The notes: generated from the sequence alone by a model not told the origin. A DNA stretch of 47,720 nt from JBNKHH01 sp050290245 (GCA_050290245.1 JBNKHH010000022.1:1-47720); one strand, 5' to 3'; shown: positions 33,199 to 42,046, counted from the first letter of the stretch. Translations and numbers: made by a program.

Positions 33199-34617
33199 AT
33201 GTCCACACAAGATGACCAGGCAGGTCACGCAACGGAGCCGGAGGCGGCGCAAGGCCGCACGAACCCGGTAAAACGATTCATCGAAGCGACGGAACTGGAT
33301 ACCCGGACCCTGGGCATGGTCGCCGCGCTTTTGCTGGTATGGTGCATTTTCGATGTCTGGAGCGGCATTCTGCGTCCGAACGAAGGACTGTTCGGCGGCG
33401 CCTTCCTGACACCACGAAACCTGTGGACCCTTCTGGTCCAGACCTCGTCCATCTCGGTCATGGCGACCGGCATGGTGCTGGTTATCGTCATGCGACACAT
33501 CGACCTGTCGGTCGGCTCGATGCTGAGCCTCGTCGCGGTCGTGGTTGCCGTCGTACAGGTCTATATCCTGGCCCCCAGCATGGGTGTCGGACACCCCGCA
33601 ATCTGGGTTATCGGCGTCATCGTGGCGCTGGCCCTCGGTTCGGCAATCGGAGCGGTCAACGGGTTTCTGATCGCATATGCCCAGATCCCGGCCTTCATCG
33701 TTACGCTCGGCGGGCTGATCGCCTTCAGCGGCATGGCCTTCCTTGTGGCCAAAGGCGTCACAGTCGCGCCACTGGACAACACCTTCAAGATCATCGGCGG
33801 CAATACACCGGAAGGCTGGTTTGGCCCCGCTATGAGCTGGGCCATCGCCGTGGTTGCCTGCGTCGTGATCGTGCTTGCGATCCTGAACGGCCGCAGGCAG
33901 CGCAAGCGGTTCCGCTTTCCTCTCCGCCCCGTCTGGGCGGAAATCACGCTGGCAGTCATGGGCAGCGCGCTGGTGCTTGGCATCACTGCCGTCCTGAACT
34001 CGTATCCATGGCCGTTCGGGCTTGTCCGCGATTATGCCGCCGCCAACGGCATCACGCCGCCCGAAGGAATACAAGACCGGGCCGGAGATGCCATTTGCAT
34101 GGCCGGTGACAAGGTCGTGCGATGCACCGAAGGGTTCATCATGTACACCGGCTATGCCCTGCCCGTCATCATCGCCGTGCTTGTGGGCATCGTCATGACC
34201 TTCATTGCGACACGGACGCGGTTCGGGCGTTATATCTATGCTGTTGGCGGCAACCCCGAGGCGGCCGAACTCGCGGGCATCAATACCAAGCTTCTGACGG
34301 TCAAGGTCTTTGCGCTGATGGGGCTTCTGGTCGGCATCTCGGCCATGATCGCCTCGGCCCGCCTGAACGCGGCGACGAACGCGCTAGGACAGTTGAACGA
34401 GCTATATGTCATTGCCGCGACCGTCATCGGGGGCACATCGCTGGCCGGCGGTATCGGCACGATCTATGGCGCCATGATCGGCGCTCTGATGATGCAGTCG
34501 ATCCAGTCGGGCATGGCGCTTTTGAACCTGCCCGCCGCCTATCAGAACATCGTCGTGGGCACCGTTCTTGTATTGGCCGTCTGGCTGGACCAGGTCTATC
34601 GGCGGCGAGTGAAGTGA
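33199..34617 (+). CDS. xylH: Xylose-type sugar ABC transporter, permease
   Basis: 472-aa inner-membrane permease of the XylH/RbsC family with about ten helices. Family motifs include MVLVIVMRHIDLSVGSML, PAFIVTLGGLIAFSGMAFLVAKG, FGRYIYAVGGNPEAAELAGI and AATVIGGTSLAGGIGTIYGAMIGALMM. A non-membrane loop of about 45 residues (roughly 275-320) carries two cysteines (ICMAGDKVVRC). This probably periplasmic loop may be disulfide-bonded. GGGGAGACGAC precedes the ATG at 33199; an in-frame ATG at 33178 is less favoured. The gap to the ATPase gene is 11 nt. Confidence 0.92.
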   Translation: MSTQDDQAGHATEPEAAQGRTNPVKRFIEATELDTRTLGMVAALLLVWCIFDVWSGILRPNEGLFGGAFLTPRNLWTLLVQTSSISVMATGMVLVIVMRHIDLSVGSMLSLVAVVVAVVQVYILAPSMGVGHPAIWVIGVIVALALGSAIGAVNGFLIAYAQIPAFIVTLGGLIAFSGMAFLVAKGVTVAPLDNTFKIIGGNTPEGWFGPAMSWAIAVVACVVIVLAILNGRRQRKRFRFPLRPVWAEITLAVMGSALVLGITAVLNSYPWPFGLVRDYAAANGITPPEGIQDRAGDAICMAGDKVVRCTEGFIMYTGYALPVIIAVLVGIVMTFIATRTRFGRYIYAVGGNPEAAELAGINTKLLTVKVFALMGLLVGISAMIASARLNAATNALGQLNELYVIAATVIGGTSLAGGIGTIYGAMIGALMMQSIQSGMALLNLPAAYQNIVVGTVLVLAVWLDQVYRRRVK

Positions 34618-34628
34618 GGGAGACAACA

Positions 34629-35408
34629 ATGACAGAAGCACCCCTCGTTGAAATGCGCGACATTTCCATCGCCTTCGGCGGGATCAAGGCGGTGGACCAT
34701 GCCTCGCTTGACCTCTACCCGGGCGAAGTCGTTGGCCTTCTGGGCCACAACGGCGCCGGAAAATCGACGCTGATCAAGATCCTGTCGGGCGCCTACAAGC
34801 GCGACCACGGGCAAATTTTTGTAAGTGGCGAAGAGGCCGAGATTTCGAACCCGCGTCACGCAAAGGATTTGGGGATCGAGACGATCTATCAGACCCTGGC
34901 GCTTGCCGACAACGTGGACGCCGCCGCCAACCTGTTCCTTGGACGCGAGATGCGCACAGCCTGGGGCACGCTGGACGACGCTGCGATGGAGGCCGAGGCG
35001 CGCAAGGTGATGGGACGGCTGAACCCGAACTTCCAGCGCTTCAAGGAACCGGTGAAGTCGCTTTCGGGTGGTCAGCGCCAGTCGGTGGCCATCGCACGTG
35101 CGATCCTGTTTAACGCGCGCATCCTGATCATGGACGAACCTACGGCGGCTCTCGGACCGCAGGAAACCGAGATGGTTGCGAACCTGATCAAGCAATTGAA
35201 AAAGGACGGCATCGGCATATTCCTGATCAGCCACGACATCCACGATGTCTTTGACCTGGCCGACCGGGTAACGGTCATGAAAAACGGTCAAGTCGTCGGC
35301 TCGGCCCGCACCGAGGATGTGACCAAGGACGAGGTTCTGGGCATGATCATCCTGGGCAAATGCCCCGAGGGCGCAACACCCGGACCCGGCGCCCTGTCGT
35401 CGGACTAG
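34629..35408 (+). CDS. xylG: Sugar ABC transporter, single-domain ATPase
   Basis: 259-aa ATP-binding subunit with Walker A GHNGAGKST (39-47), signature LSGGQRQ (145-151) and Walker B ILIMDEP (165-171). Enteric XylG and RbsA are about 500-aa proteins with two fused ATPase domains. This one has a single domain, as in the FrcA-type fructose importers of rhizobia, and must dimerise. GAGGGAG precedes the ATG at 34629. Symbol given by operon position; frcA-like is equally apt. The operon ends with the hairpin at 35439. Confidence 0.9.
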   Translation: MTEAPLVEMRDISIAFGGIKAVDHASLDLYPGEVVGLLGHNGAGKSTLIKILSGAYKRDHGQIFVSGEEAEISNPRHAKDLGIETIYQTLALADNVDAAANLFLGREMRTAWGTLDDAAMEAEARKVMGRLNPNFQRFKEPVKSLSGGQRQSVAIARAILFNARILIMDEPTAALGPQETEMVANLIKQLKKDGIGIFLISHDIHDVFDLADRVTVMKNGQVVGSARTEDVTKDEVLGMIILGKCPEGATPGPGALSSD

Positions 35409-35438
35409 GAAGCCGAACCGGACAGGAGATACTACAAG

Positions 35439-35473
35439 GGGCGCGTCGCACATGTGACGCGCCCAATTTCTTT
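35439..35473 (+). terminator. Terminator of the xylFHG operon
   Basis: 9-bp stem GGGCGCGTC (35439-35447) / GACGCGCCC (35456-35464) with an 8-nt loop, followed by AATTTCTTT, 30 nt after the ATPase stop. Confidence 0.8.
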
Positions 35474-35757
35474 CCCGGACGCCCCGCCTTGACTTGCCGG
35501 ACGAAAGCGCAGATACGCGCCCCAACGTTAACGTTCTGCCGCGTGAGCAGACGGCGCGCCTATAAGAACCAAGGATACCCGCGCGCCCAAGGCGAACGTC
35601 ACACTTCCTCCCACATCACGCAGGGGATGACGCCCAAAACGGGTTCACGGCAATTGCCGGACCCATTCGAGGCGCACCGCGATATGTTTCCACGTTGGCA
35701 TTTGCCTGCGTGGGTATGATTTTTTTCGGCCTGAGGGGCCGACACGAAGGACGAAAC
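35474..35757 (+). other. Long leader region of the DEAD-box helicase gene
   Basis: About 284 nt with no coding sequence I can support. It contains the palindrome at 35524-35535 and a TATAAG at about 35561-35566 that could be a -10 element, implying a 5' UTR near 190 nt. A T7 run at about 35731 lies close to the start codon. Long leaders are common in cold-regulated helicase genes, but no known riboswitch or cold-shock motif was recognised. Confidence 0.4.
35524..35535. promoter_or_regulatory. Palindrome AACGTTAACGTT
   Basis: Perfect 12-bp palindrome that is also a tandem repeat of AACGTT, about 225 nt upstream of the helicase gene. It could be an operator; the regulator is unknown. Confidence 0.3.
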
Positions 35758-36987
35758 ATGGAATTCGACTCGATGGGCCTTGCGCCCCGGCTGGCCCGCA
35801 AACTGGCCGAACAAAACATCACCAAGGCGACGCCCATTCAGCGCGAGGCCATCCCGCACGCAATGAACGGACGCGACGTCATGGGCCTGGCCCAGACCGG
35901 CACGGGCAAAACTCTGGCCTTTGGCCTGCCCCTGATCCAATCCATCACCACACTGGGCCAGAAGCCGCAGCAGAAGCATGTTCACGCCCTGGTGCTGGCT
36001 CCGACGCGCGAACTGGCCCGGCAGATCTTCGACTCGCTCATGGCACTGACCCGCGGCTCGCACCTGCGGCTGGCGCTGGTCACCGGCGGGGCCTCGATCA
36101 ACCGCCAGGTCGAGACCATGAACCGGGGTGCTGACATCATGATCGCGACACCCGGTCGGCTGATCGACCTGCTGGACCGCAGGTCGGTTTTCCTGGGCGA
36201 AACCCGGTTCCTCGTGCTGGACGAGGCCGACCAGATGCTGGACATGGGCTTTATTCACGCGCTGCGCCGGATTGCGCCTCTTCTTCCGCAAGAGCGCCAG
36301 ACCATGCTGTTTTCGGCAACCATGCCAAAACTGATGGCCGATCTTTCCAAAGAATATCTGAGCAATCCGGTCCGCGTCGAAGTCGCTCGCCCGGGCGTAG
36401 CGGCCGACAAGATCACCCAGTCGGTGCACTTTGTCGCCCAGACCGAGAAAGCCGGTTTGCTGATCGAGCTCTTGGGCAAGAACACCGCCCGTTCGATGGT
36501 ATTTGCACGCACCAAACACGGGGCCGAGCGGCTGATGAAGCAGCTTTTGAAGGCCGGGTTCGCGGCTGCCTCGATCCACGGCAACAAAAGCCAGGGCCAG
36601 CGTGACCGGGCCATCCGCGAGTTGAAATCCGGCGCCATCGACGTGCTGGTCGCCACCGACGTGGCCGCGCGCGGCATTGATATCGAAGCGATTGGCGTCG
36701 TCTACAATTATGACCTGCCGAACGTGGCCGAGAACTATGTCCACCGCATCGGCCGTACAGCGCGCGCCGGGGCCGAAGGGGAAGCCATCGCCTTTTGTTC
36801 GCCTGACGAGATCAGCGAATTCAAGGCGATCAAGAAGGTTCTGAAAACAGACATTCCGGTTGCCAGCGGCACGCCCTGGGAGAAGATTCAGGAGCGTCAC
36901 CCAGACCGCCAGAAGCCGAACAAGCCAAAGCAGGGCCAGCGCCGTCGCCCGTCGGGACGTCGCCGCGCAGCCCGTAAAGCGGCTTGA
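35758..36987 (+). CDS. DEAD-box RNA helicase
   Basis: 409-aa ATP-dependent RNA helicase of the RhlE/SrmB-like group. Motifs in order: Q-motif region (TKATPIQREAIPHAM), AQTGTGKT (45-52), PTRELA (82-87), TPGRLID (131-137), DEAD (155-158) and SAT (186-188). The helicase C domain follows with ARTKHGAERL, DVAARGIDIEAI and HRIGRTARAG. The last 35 residues are a basic, low-complexity RNA-binding tail rich in Lys, Arg, Gln and Pro. The ATG at 35758 is preceded by GAAGGACGAAAC. It converges on acr3 with 14 nt between stops. It likely acts in ribosome assembly or mRNA turnover; the precise role is unknown. Confidence 0.95.
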   Translation: MEFDSMGLAPRLARKLAEQNITKATPIQREAIPHAMNGRDVMGLAQTGTGKTLAFGLPLIQSITTLGQKPQQKHVHALVLAPTRELARQIFDSLMALTRGSHLRLALVTGGASINRQVETMNRGADIMIATPGRLIDLLDRRSVFLGETRFLVLDEADQMLDMGFIHALRRIAPLLPQERQTMLFSATMPKLMADLSKEYLSNPVRVEVARPGVAADKITQSVHFVAQTEKAGLLIELLGKNTARSMVFARTKHGAERLMKQLLKAGFAAASIHGNKSQGQRDRAIRELKSGAIDVLVATDVAARGIDIEAIGVVYNYDLPNVAENYVHRIGRTARAGAEGEAIAFCSPDEISEFKAIKKVLKTDIPVASGTPWEKIQERHPDRQKPNKPKQGQRRRPSGRRRAARKAA

Positions 36988-36993
36988 GCGGAA

Positions 36994-37018
36994 GGGCGCG
37001 CTTAGCCAAAGCGCGCCC
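36994..37018. terminator. Shared convergent hairpin between helicase gene and acr3
   Basis: Perfect 10-bp stem GGGCGCGCTT / AAGCGCGCCC around a 5-nt loop, overlapping the last codons of acr3 and starting 7 nt after the helicase stop. No T-run on either strand, so termination strength is uncertain. Confidence 0.5.
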
Positions 37019-38009
37019 GCGTCCGGTTGGCGAAAGCCACAAGCGACAGCATCACCGGAACCTCGACCAGTACACCGACAACAGTGGCCAGGGCCGCGCC
37101 CGAATGCAGGCCGAACAGGCTGATCGCCACGGCGACGGCAAGTTCGAAGAAATTGGACGTGCCGATGAGCGCGCAGGGTGCCGCGATCCGATGTGGCACG
37201 CGCAGGGCAAAGGCCGCCGCGTAGGCCAAGGCAAAGATGCCATAGCTTTGGATCAGGATCGGTACCGCAATCAGGGCGATCACCATGGGTCGGTCAAGGA
37301 TCACCTTCCCCTGCAGGGCAAAAAGGATTGTTACCGTAGCGATCAGCCCGACGACCGAATAGGGCTTGGTACGCGCCTGGAACGCCGCGATTTGATCGGC
37401 ATCCTTCAGGCGAATCCGCGTCCAGACCCCGGCGATCAGTGGCAGAACCACGAACAGGACGACCGACAGAACCAGCGTCGACCAGGGCACCTCGATATCC
37501 GTCACACCCAGAAGGAAGGCCACGATCGGCGCAAAGGCGAAAACCATCACAATGTCGTTCACCGAGACCTGCAAAAGCGTATAGGTCTCGTCTCCGCGCG
37601 TGAGCTGTGACCAGACAAAGACCATCGCCGTACAGGGCGCGGCACCGAGAAGGATCAGCCCGGCGATGTATTGCCGGGCGTCCTCGGGCGAGATCAGGTC
37701 GGCGAAGATGGTTTCGAAAAACAGGACGCCCAATGCCGCCATGGTAAAGGGCTTGATCAGCCAGTTCACAATCAGCGTCACCGCAAGCCCCTTCGGCTGG
37801 CGCAGAACACCCCCCAGGGCGCGGGGATCGACCCCCACCATCATCGGGTAGACCATCGCCCAGATCAACACGGCGACCACGATGTTGACCCGTGCAACCT
37901 CGGCGCCGGCAATCAGCGCGACGAGGCCGGGCGTGATACTGCCGATGACGATGCCCGTCGCCATGGCCAGTGCGACCCAAAGGGTCAGGTAGCGTTCAAA
38001 GATGCTCAT
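37002..38009 (-). CDS. acr3: Acr3-family arsenite efflux permease
   Basis: 335-aa inner-membrane carrier that exports arsenite. About ten helices are visible. The conserved fourth-helix cysteine is Cys126 in LILLGAAPCTAMVFVWSQL, and TSNFFELAVAVAISLFG carries the conserved glutamate; both mark Acr3 rather than a bile-acid symporter. Unlike usual ars operons, no arsR, arsC or arsH lies next to it. It is instead the last of a leftward series beginning with the Ca2+-type ATPase unit, 59 nt after the DUF2478 gene. The open frame starts MSIFERYLTLWVALAM, a normal family N-terminus. Confidence 0.92.
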   Translation of the reverse strand: MSIFERYLTLWVALAMATGIVIGSITPGLVALIAGAEVARVNIVVAVLIWAMVYPMMVGVDPRALGGVLRQPKGLAVTLIVNWLIKPFTMAALGVLFFETIFADLISPEDARQYIAGLILLGAAPCTAMVFVWSQLTRGDETYTLLQVSVNDIVMVFAFAPIVAFLLGVTDIEVPWSTLVLSVVLFVVLPLIAGVWTRIRLKDADQIAAFQARTKPYSVVGLIATVTILFALQGKVILDRPMVIALIAVPILIQSYGIFALAYAAAFALRVPHRIAAPCALIGTSNFFELAVAVAISLFGLHSGAALATVVGVLVEVPVMLSLVAFANRTRARFG

Positions 38010-38068
38010 GAGGTCGGCCTAGCCTGATGCACGTTCTGCGTCGACAGGCCAAAGCGTCACGGGGCGGA

Positions 38069-38578
38069 TCAATCGGCCTTCAGGCGCGGGCGCAACCAGT
38101 TCAGGATGACGTCGACATCCGGCTCAAGGGCCACCGCCTCGCCCCCGGCAAACTCCTGAAACGCCTCGACATTCAGGGCGTTGAGCCCGACGACGACAGG
38201 GATGTCCTCGGACAGCGCCATGGCGATGGCGTTGCGAAACCCCCTGCCCTCGGCCTCGTGCTTGCCGAACTTGTTGACGATCAGCCCATGGGGCGCGGTG
38301 GCGAGGCTGGCCTCCACGTGGCCTACGGCCTGTTCAAGGGCGCTTGAATCCAGGCGGCACCCTTTGGAATTCCGACCCAGGTCCTGCGAAATACGGATCT
38401 CCGGCCCGTCGGGCAGCACACGCACGTCCATGTCGCACAGCCCGGTTCCGCAGCTGTCCGAATTGATCTGCACCGTGCCGCACAAACGATGACCCTCGGC
38501 CACGAGCGCACTGGCAACGCGGGCCATCAACAGGTCTGTGTCACCTTTTCCCGGCGCGGTCGTATAGGCGATGTCCAT
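38069..38578 (-). CDS. DUF2478 family protein (predicted NTPase-like)
   Basis: 169-aa cytoplasmic protein. Recognisable DUF2478 features: MDIAYTTAPGKGDTDLLMARVASALVAEGHRLCGTVQ at the start, CDMDVRVLPDG, SQDLGRNSKGCRLD and GLIVNKFGKHEAEGRGFR. The N-terminal GKGDTD occupies the place of a P-loop in THEP1-type nucleotide phosphatases but lacks the GK(S/T) consensus, so NTP hydrolysis is doubtful. Relatives often sit near molybdenum or metal transport genes. Here it lies between acr3 and a DUF2892 gene on the same strand. Confidence 0.82.
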   Translation of the reverse strand: MDIAYTTAPGKGDTDLLMARVASALVAEGHRLCGTVQINSDSCGTGLCDMDVRVLPDGPEIRISQDLGRNSKGCRLDSSALEQAVGHVEASLATAPHGLIVNKFGKHEAEGRGFRNAIAMALSEDIPVVVGLNALNVEAFQEFAGGEAVALEPDVDVILNWLRPRLKAD

Positions 38579-38676
38579 TGCTCTCCCGTTCCTGATCTGT
38601 CACGGGCGGATAAGACGCGATTTGGCGCCTAAAGAACAGGGACAAGTTGCGCACCGGGCCTTGGTCTGTGGCAGGT

Positions 38677-38889
38677 TCAGCCTGCCTTGGCGAACCCCGC
38701 CTTGGTCGGTAGTCCGAGTTTTTTGAATGTCATGACGACAGGGCATACGCCGGTGAACGAAGCCTGGATCAGATGCGCGCCCAAAATGCCCGTCAGCCAC
38801 AGCCAGTTCATGTTGTGATAGACCGCCAACAAGACGCTTCCCAGAACCAACGCACCGACAACAAGAAGAATTGCTCTTTCCACAGTCAT
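38677..38889 (-). CDS. DUF2892 (YgaP transmembrane-domain-like) protein
   Basis: 70-aa membrane protein with two helices (about 5-23 and 30-48). It carries the DUF2892 motif around GVCPVVMTFKKLGL, the cysteine-proline element also found at the C-terminus of YgaP rhodaneses. GGGGGAG stands about 9 nt before the ATG at 38889; the open frame upstream is not used. It may support sulfur or metal handling in the membrane, but there is no direct evidence. It lies 98 nt after the P-type ATPase gene. Confidence 0.85.
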   Translation of the reverse strand: MTVERAILLVVGALVLGSVLLAVYHNMNWLWLTGILGAHLIQASFTGVCPVVMTFKKLGLPTKAGFAKAG

Positions 38890-38987
38890 AGTCGTCTCCC
38901 CCTTCAAAAGTCGTCCAATGCACCGGAGTCTGGCAAATCGAGGCACCACCAGGCAAGGATTTTCGCCAAAGCCTGTCCTCCGGGGCG

Positions 38988-41576
38988 TCACCGCGTCACA
39001 GACCACCGGATCGTCTTGACCAATTCGGGAAGGATCACGATGGGCGCGGCAAAATACACGATCATGGCCCATTCGTCGCCAGACAGCGGTACGGTGCGCA
39101 ACAGCTCTTGCAACACTGGAAGATAAACCGCCGCCCCTTGCGCCACCAGCGTCAGAGCCAGGGCACCAAGCAGCAACGGATTGGACAGCCAGCCGATCTT
39201 CCAGCACGGCTGGCTAAGCGAGCGAAAAGCAAAGACGCTGAATTTCTCAAATACCACCATGGCCGTGAAAGCCGTCGTACGGGCCAGAGCCTCGCCCTGC
39301 GGCAACATCTGGTAAAAAATCCAGAGGCTGGCGGCGCTGGTATAGGCTCCGAAGATCGCGATCAGCGCAAGACCGCGCAACCCCAGGACTGGAGTGTCGC
39401 ACGCTTGGGGCGGGCGTTTCATCTGGTGCGGTTCGGATTTCTCCAGCCCCAGGGACACCGCCGTCACACCATCCGTGATCAGGTTCATCCAGAGGATCTG
39501 CGTCGCCAGAAAGATCAGCGGTCCGCCGAGCATGATATTGACGACGATCGCGATGACTTCGCCGGCGTTCGATGCCAGCAAATAGCGCACGAACTTGCGG
39601 ATGTTGTCGAACTGCCGCCGGCCTTCGCGGATCGCATGGACGATGGTGCTGAAATTGTCATCCAGCAACACGAGATCCGAGGCGTCCTTGGCAACGGCCG
39701 AGCCGCGGATACCCATCGAAACCCCGATATCGGCCTGCTTGAGCGCAGGCGCATCGTTGACCCCGTCCCCGGTCATGGCAACCACGTGCCGCGCCGATTG
39801 CAGGCAGCGCACGATCCGCATCTTGTCGCCGGGGTGAACGCGGGCGAAAAGGGCGCCTTCGGCCAGCACCCGCGTGAGGTCATCGTCCGACAAGGCCGAC
39901 AGCGCGTCCCCTGTCAAAACGCGGCGCGCCGGGATATCCAGTTGGGCCGCAATGGCGCGCGCGGTTGCCGGGCTGTCGCCCGTTACCATGATCACGTCGA
40001 TCCCGGCGGCGCGCGCCATCCTGACGGCCTGGGGCACCTCGGGTCGCGGCGGGTCGGCGATGCCGACGAGGCCGAGGAAGACAAACCCTTCTTCCGGCGG
40101 CTCGTGGTCCGTCACGTCGCGCATGGCCAGGGCCATGACCCGCTGTCCCCTGCCCGCCATGTCGTCATAAGCCGCCTGCACTGCATCTCGGTCAGAGGGC
40201 GTCAGTGATACGACCCCCTCGCGCCCGCGGATACGGTCGGCGCGCGTCAGGATGGCCTCGGGGGCGCCCTTGGCAAAGGCCAGGACCCGTTGCCCCCGCG
40301 CGGCAACGTTGCACATCCATTTGCCTTCGCTGCTGAAGGGAAGCTCGTTGACGATGACCTGCCCCTCGACAGGCTCGATCCAACCCTTGTGTGCCAGGAC
40401 CACAAGCGCGCCTTCTGTCGGATCGCCGGTCATTTCCCAGTCATCCCCGATCCGGGACAAGCTCGCGTGGTTGCAGGTCAACCCCGCGTCCAGAAGCTCG
40501 GCCAGTGCCGAGTCGTCCGTGGCCCGAACACGCGCGCCGCCAAGCGCGATATGGCCGCGCGGGTCATGCCCCGCACCCGTCACCTCGAAACGCTCGTCCC
40601 GCATCCAGATGTCGGTGACGGTCATCTTGTTTTCGGTCAGTGTACCGGTCTTGTCGGTGCAGATCACGGTCGCTGCGCCCAGGGTCTCGACCGCCTGAAG
40701 GCGGCGCACCAGCGCGTTGTGTCGCGCCATAGCCCGCGCGCCAAGTGCCAGGGTAATGGTCACCACGGCAGGAAGGCCCTCGGGCACCACGGCGACCGCA
40801 AGCGACAGCCCCGTCATGGCCATTTCGGTGACGGATCGCCCGGCGGCGGTCCCTACGGCGGCAATCGCCCCGGCCACCAACAGCGCCGCCGCCCCAAGCT
40901 GGCGCGCCAGCACGGCCAGCTTGCGCTGGATATGGGTTTCCTTTTGCCCGACCGAGCCGGTTAGCTCGGCGATGTGGCCGAACTCGGTGCCCGCGCCTAT
41001 GGCGACGACGCGCCCTTCCCCGCGCCCGTGCACCACCGAAGTGCCCGAGAACACGCGGTCTCCACCACCCACGTGTGACTTGGCGACCGGCACCGATTCA
41101 CCGGTCAGAACACTTTCATCGACTTTCAGATGCACCGAGAACGACAGGTCGAGATCGGCGGGCACCGTGTCGCCGGCCTCGAGCAAGACAAGGTCCCCCG
41201 GCACCAACTCGCGCGCGGGAATCACCCTTTCGCGCCCGTCGCGCAGGACGAGGGCCACGGGCGCCATCATCTCGCGCAGGGCTTCCAGCGCGGTCTCAGC
41301 GCGCCATTCCTGGACATACCCAAGACCGGCATTCAACAGGATGACAAGGCCGATGGCCGCCGCGTCGACAGCTTCACCGACAAAGAACGCGACAAAGGCG
41401 GCAATGATCAGGATCAGGACCAACAGGCCCCTGAACTGGCGCAACAGAACCGACAAGCGCGAAACCTTCCGGCCCCGCGCAATCTCGTTCCATCCGTGGA
41501 TGTCGCGCAGCGACGCGATATCGGATGCGCTCAGCCCGCCACGGTTGCGCGTCGGCGCACCTGTGTCCCCCTGCAT
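38988..41576 (-). CDS. P-type ATPase, Ca2+ (SERCA/PMCA-like) class
   Basis: 862-aa cation pump. Actuator loop TGES (158-161), phosphorylation site DKTGT (308-312), nucleotide-binding KGAPE (436-440), hinge TGDGVNDAP (602-610). Membrane residues that bind Ca2+ in SERCA are present in context: Glu266 in PEGLP (M4), Asn670 and Glu673 in SNAGE (M5), Asn698, Thr701 and Asp702 in NLITD (M6). Calcium transport is thus predicted. The ATG at 41576 (AGAGGAAAG directly upstream) is preferred to an in-frame GTG at 41603. It follows the unknown 126-aa gene by 23 nt, within a unit that appears FNR-controlled. Confidence 0.93.
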   Translation of the reverse strand: MQGDTGAPTRNRGGLSASDIASLRDIHGWNEIARGRKVSRLSVLLRQFRGLLVLILIIAAFVAFFVGEAVDAAAIGLVILLNAGLGYVQEWRAETALEALREMMAPVALVLRDGRERVIPARELVPGDLVLLEAGDTVPADLDLSFSVHLKVDESVLTGESVPVAKSHVGGGDRVFSGTSVVHGRGEGRVVAIGAGTEFGHIAELTGSVGQKETHIQRKLAVLARQLGAAALLVAGAIAAVGTAAGRSVTEMAMTGLSLAVAVVPEGLPAVVTITLALGARAMARHNALVRRLQAVETLGAATVICTDKTGTLTENKMTVTDIWMRDERFEVTGAGHDPRGHIALGGARVRATDDSALAELLDAGLTCNHASLSRIGDDWEMTGDPTEGALVVLAHKGWIEPVEGQVIVNELPFSSEGKWMCNVAARGQRVLAFAKGAPEAILTRADRIRGREGVVSLTPSDRDAVQAAYDDMAGRGQRVMALAMRDVTDHEPPEEGFVFLGLVGIADPPRPEVPQAVRMARAAGIDVIMVTGDSPATARAIAAQLDIPARRVLTGDALSALSDDDLTRVLAEGALFARVHPGDKMRIVRCLQSARHVVAMTGDGVNDAPALKQADIGVSMGIRGSAVAKDASDLVLLDDNFSTIVHAIREGRRQFDNIRKFVRYLLASNAGEVIAIVVNIMLGGPLIFLATQILWMNLITDGVTAVSLGLEKSEPHQMKRPPQACDTPVLGLRGLALIAIFGAYTSAASLWIFYQMLPQGEALARTTAFTAMVVFEKFSVFAFRSLSQPCWKIGWLSNPLLLGALALTLVAQGAAVYLPVLQELLRTVPLSGDEWAMIVYFAAPIVILPELVKTIRWSVTR

Positions 41577-41599
41577 CTTTCCTCTGGACCTTTCCCGGC

Positions 41600-41980
41600 T
41601 CACGCCAGCGAACGTCGTCCTGTGAGGTAACTCACCACGCGCAGGAGAGCCGCGAGCATGGCGTTCAACAGAACCTTGCCGCCGCCGATGCCAACGAATT
41701 CATCGTCGTCCAGGCTGCTGGAGCGGCGCAGCGTGCACTTCCAGTGCCCATTGGCCTCAAGGGCCTTGCCGATGATATGAACCGACCAGCCCGGCGTGAT
41801 GTCATCAATCAGGTGCAAGACACCGTCGGTCGAAGCGACGCTTTGCAAGGTCAGCGGCTCGGACAGCCCCACCGCCAGTTCGAGGCCGGCCAGGTAATCC
41901 AGTACCTGCCCCAAAACAACCTGATCGTGCGCGTCCGCTTTTTCCAGCCGGTCGAGAATCTCTTCCAAGTGTCCTGCCAT
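41600..41980 (-). CDS. Unrecognised 126-aa protein heading the P-ATPase operon
   Basis: No family recognised. The N-terminal third is acidic and helical (MAGHLEEILDRLEKADAHDQVVLGQVLDYLAGLELAVGL). The middle is beta-like with HLIDDITPGWSVHIIGKALEANGHWKCTLRRS. The C-terminus has a short hydrophobic amphipathic stretch (LLNAMLAALLRVVSYL). One cysteine only. GGGAAAG precedes the ATG at 41980; the longer frame lacks support. It is the first gene of the leftward unit, 23 nt before the Ca2+-type ATPase, and lies at the ideal distance from the FNR-like box for anaerobic activation. It may be a partner or regulator of that pump (inference). Confidence 0.75.
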   Translation of the reverse strand: MAGHLEEILDRLEKADAHDQVVLGQVLDYLAGLELAVGLSEPLTLQSVASTDGVLHLIDDITPGWSVHIIGKALEANGHWKCTLRRSSSLDDDEFVGIGGGKVLLNAMLAALLRVVSYLTGRRSLA

Positions 41981-42046
41981 CGTCACTTTCCCAATCTGTT
42001 CCTCTCGGGTCGTGGTCCAAGTATGTGCAACCGGACAAATGCCGCT

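Noticed and set aside
35599..36900. 433-codon minus-strand open frame
   Set aside because: Antisense to the DEAD-box helicase gene, whose motifs are all intact on plus; no recognisable domains.
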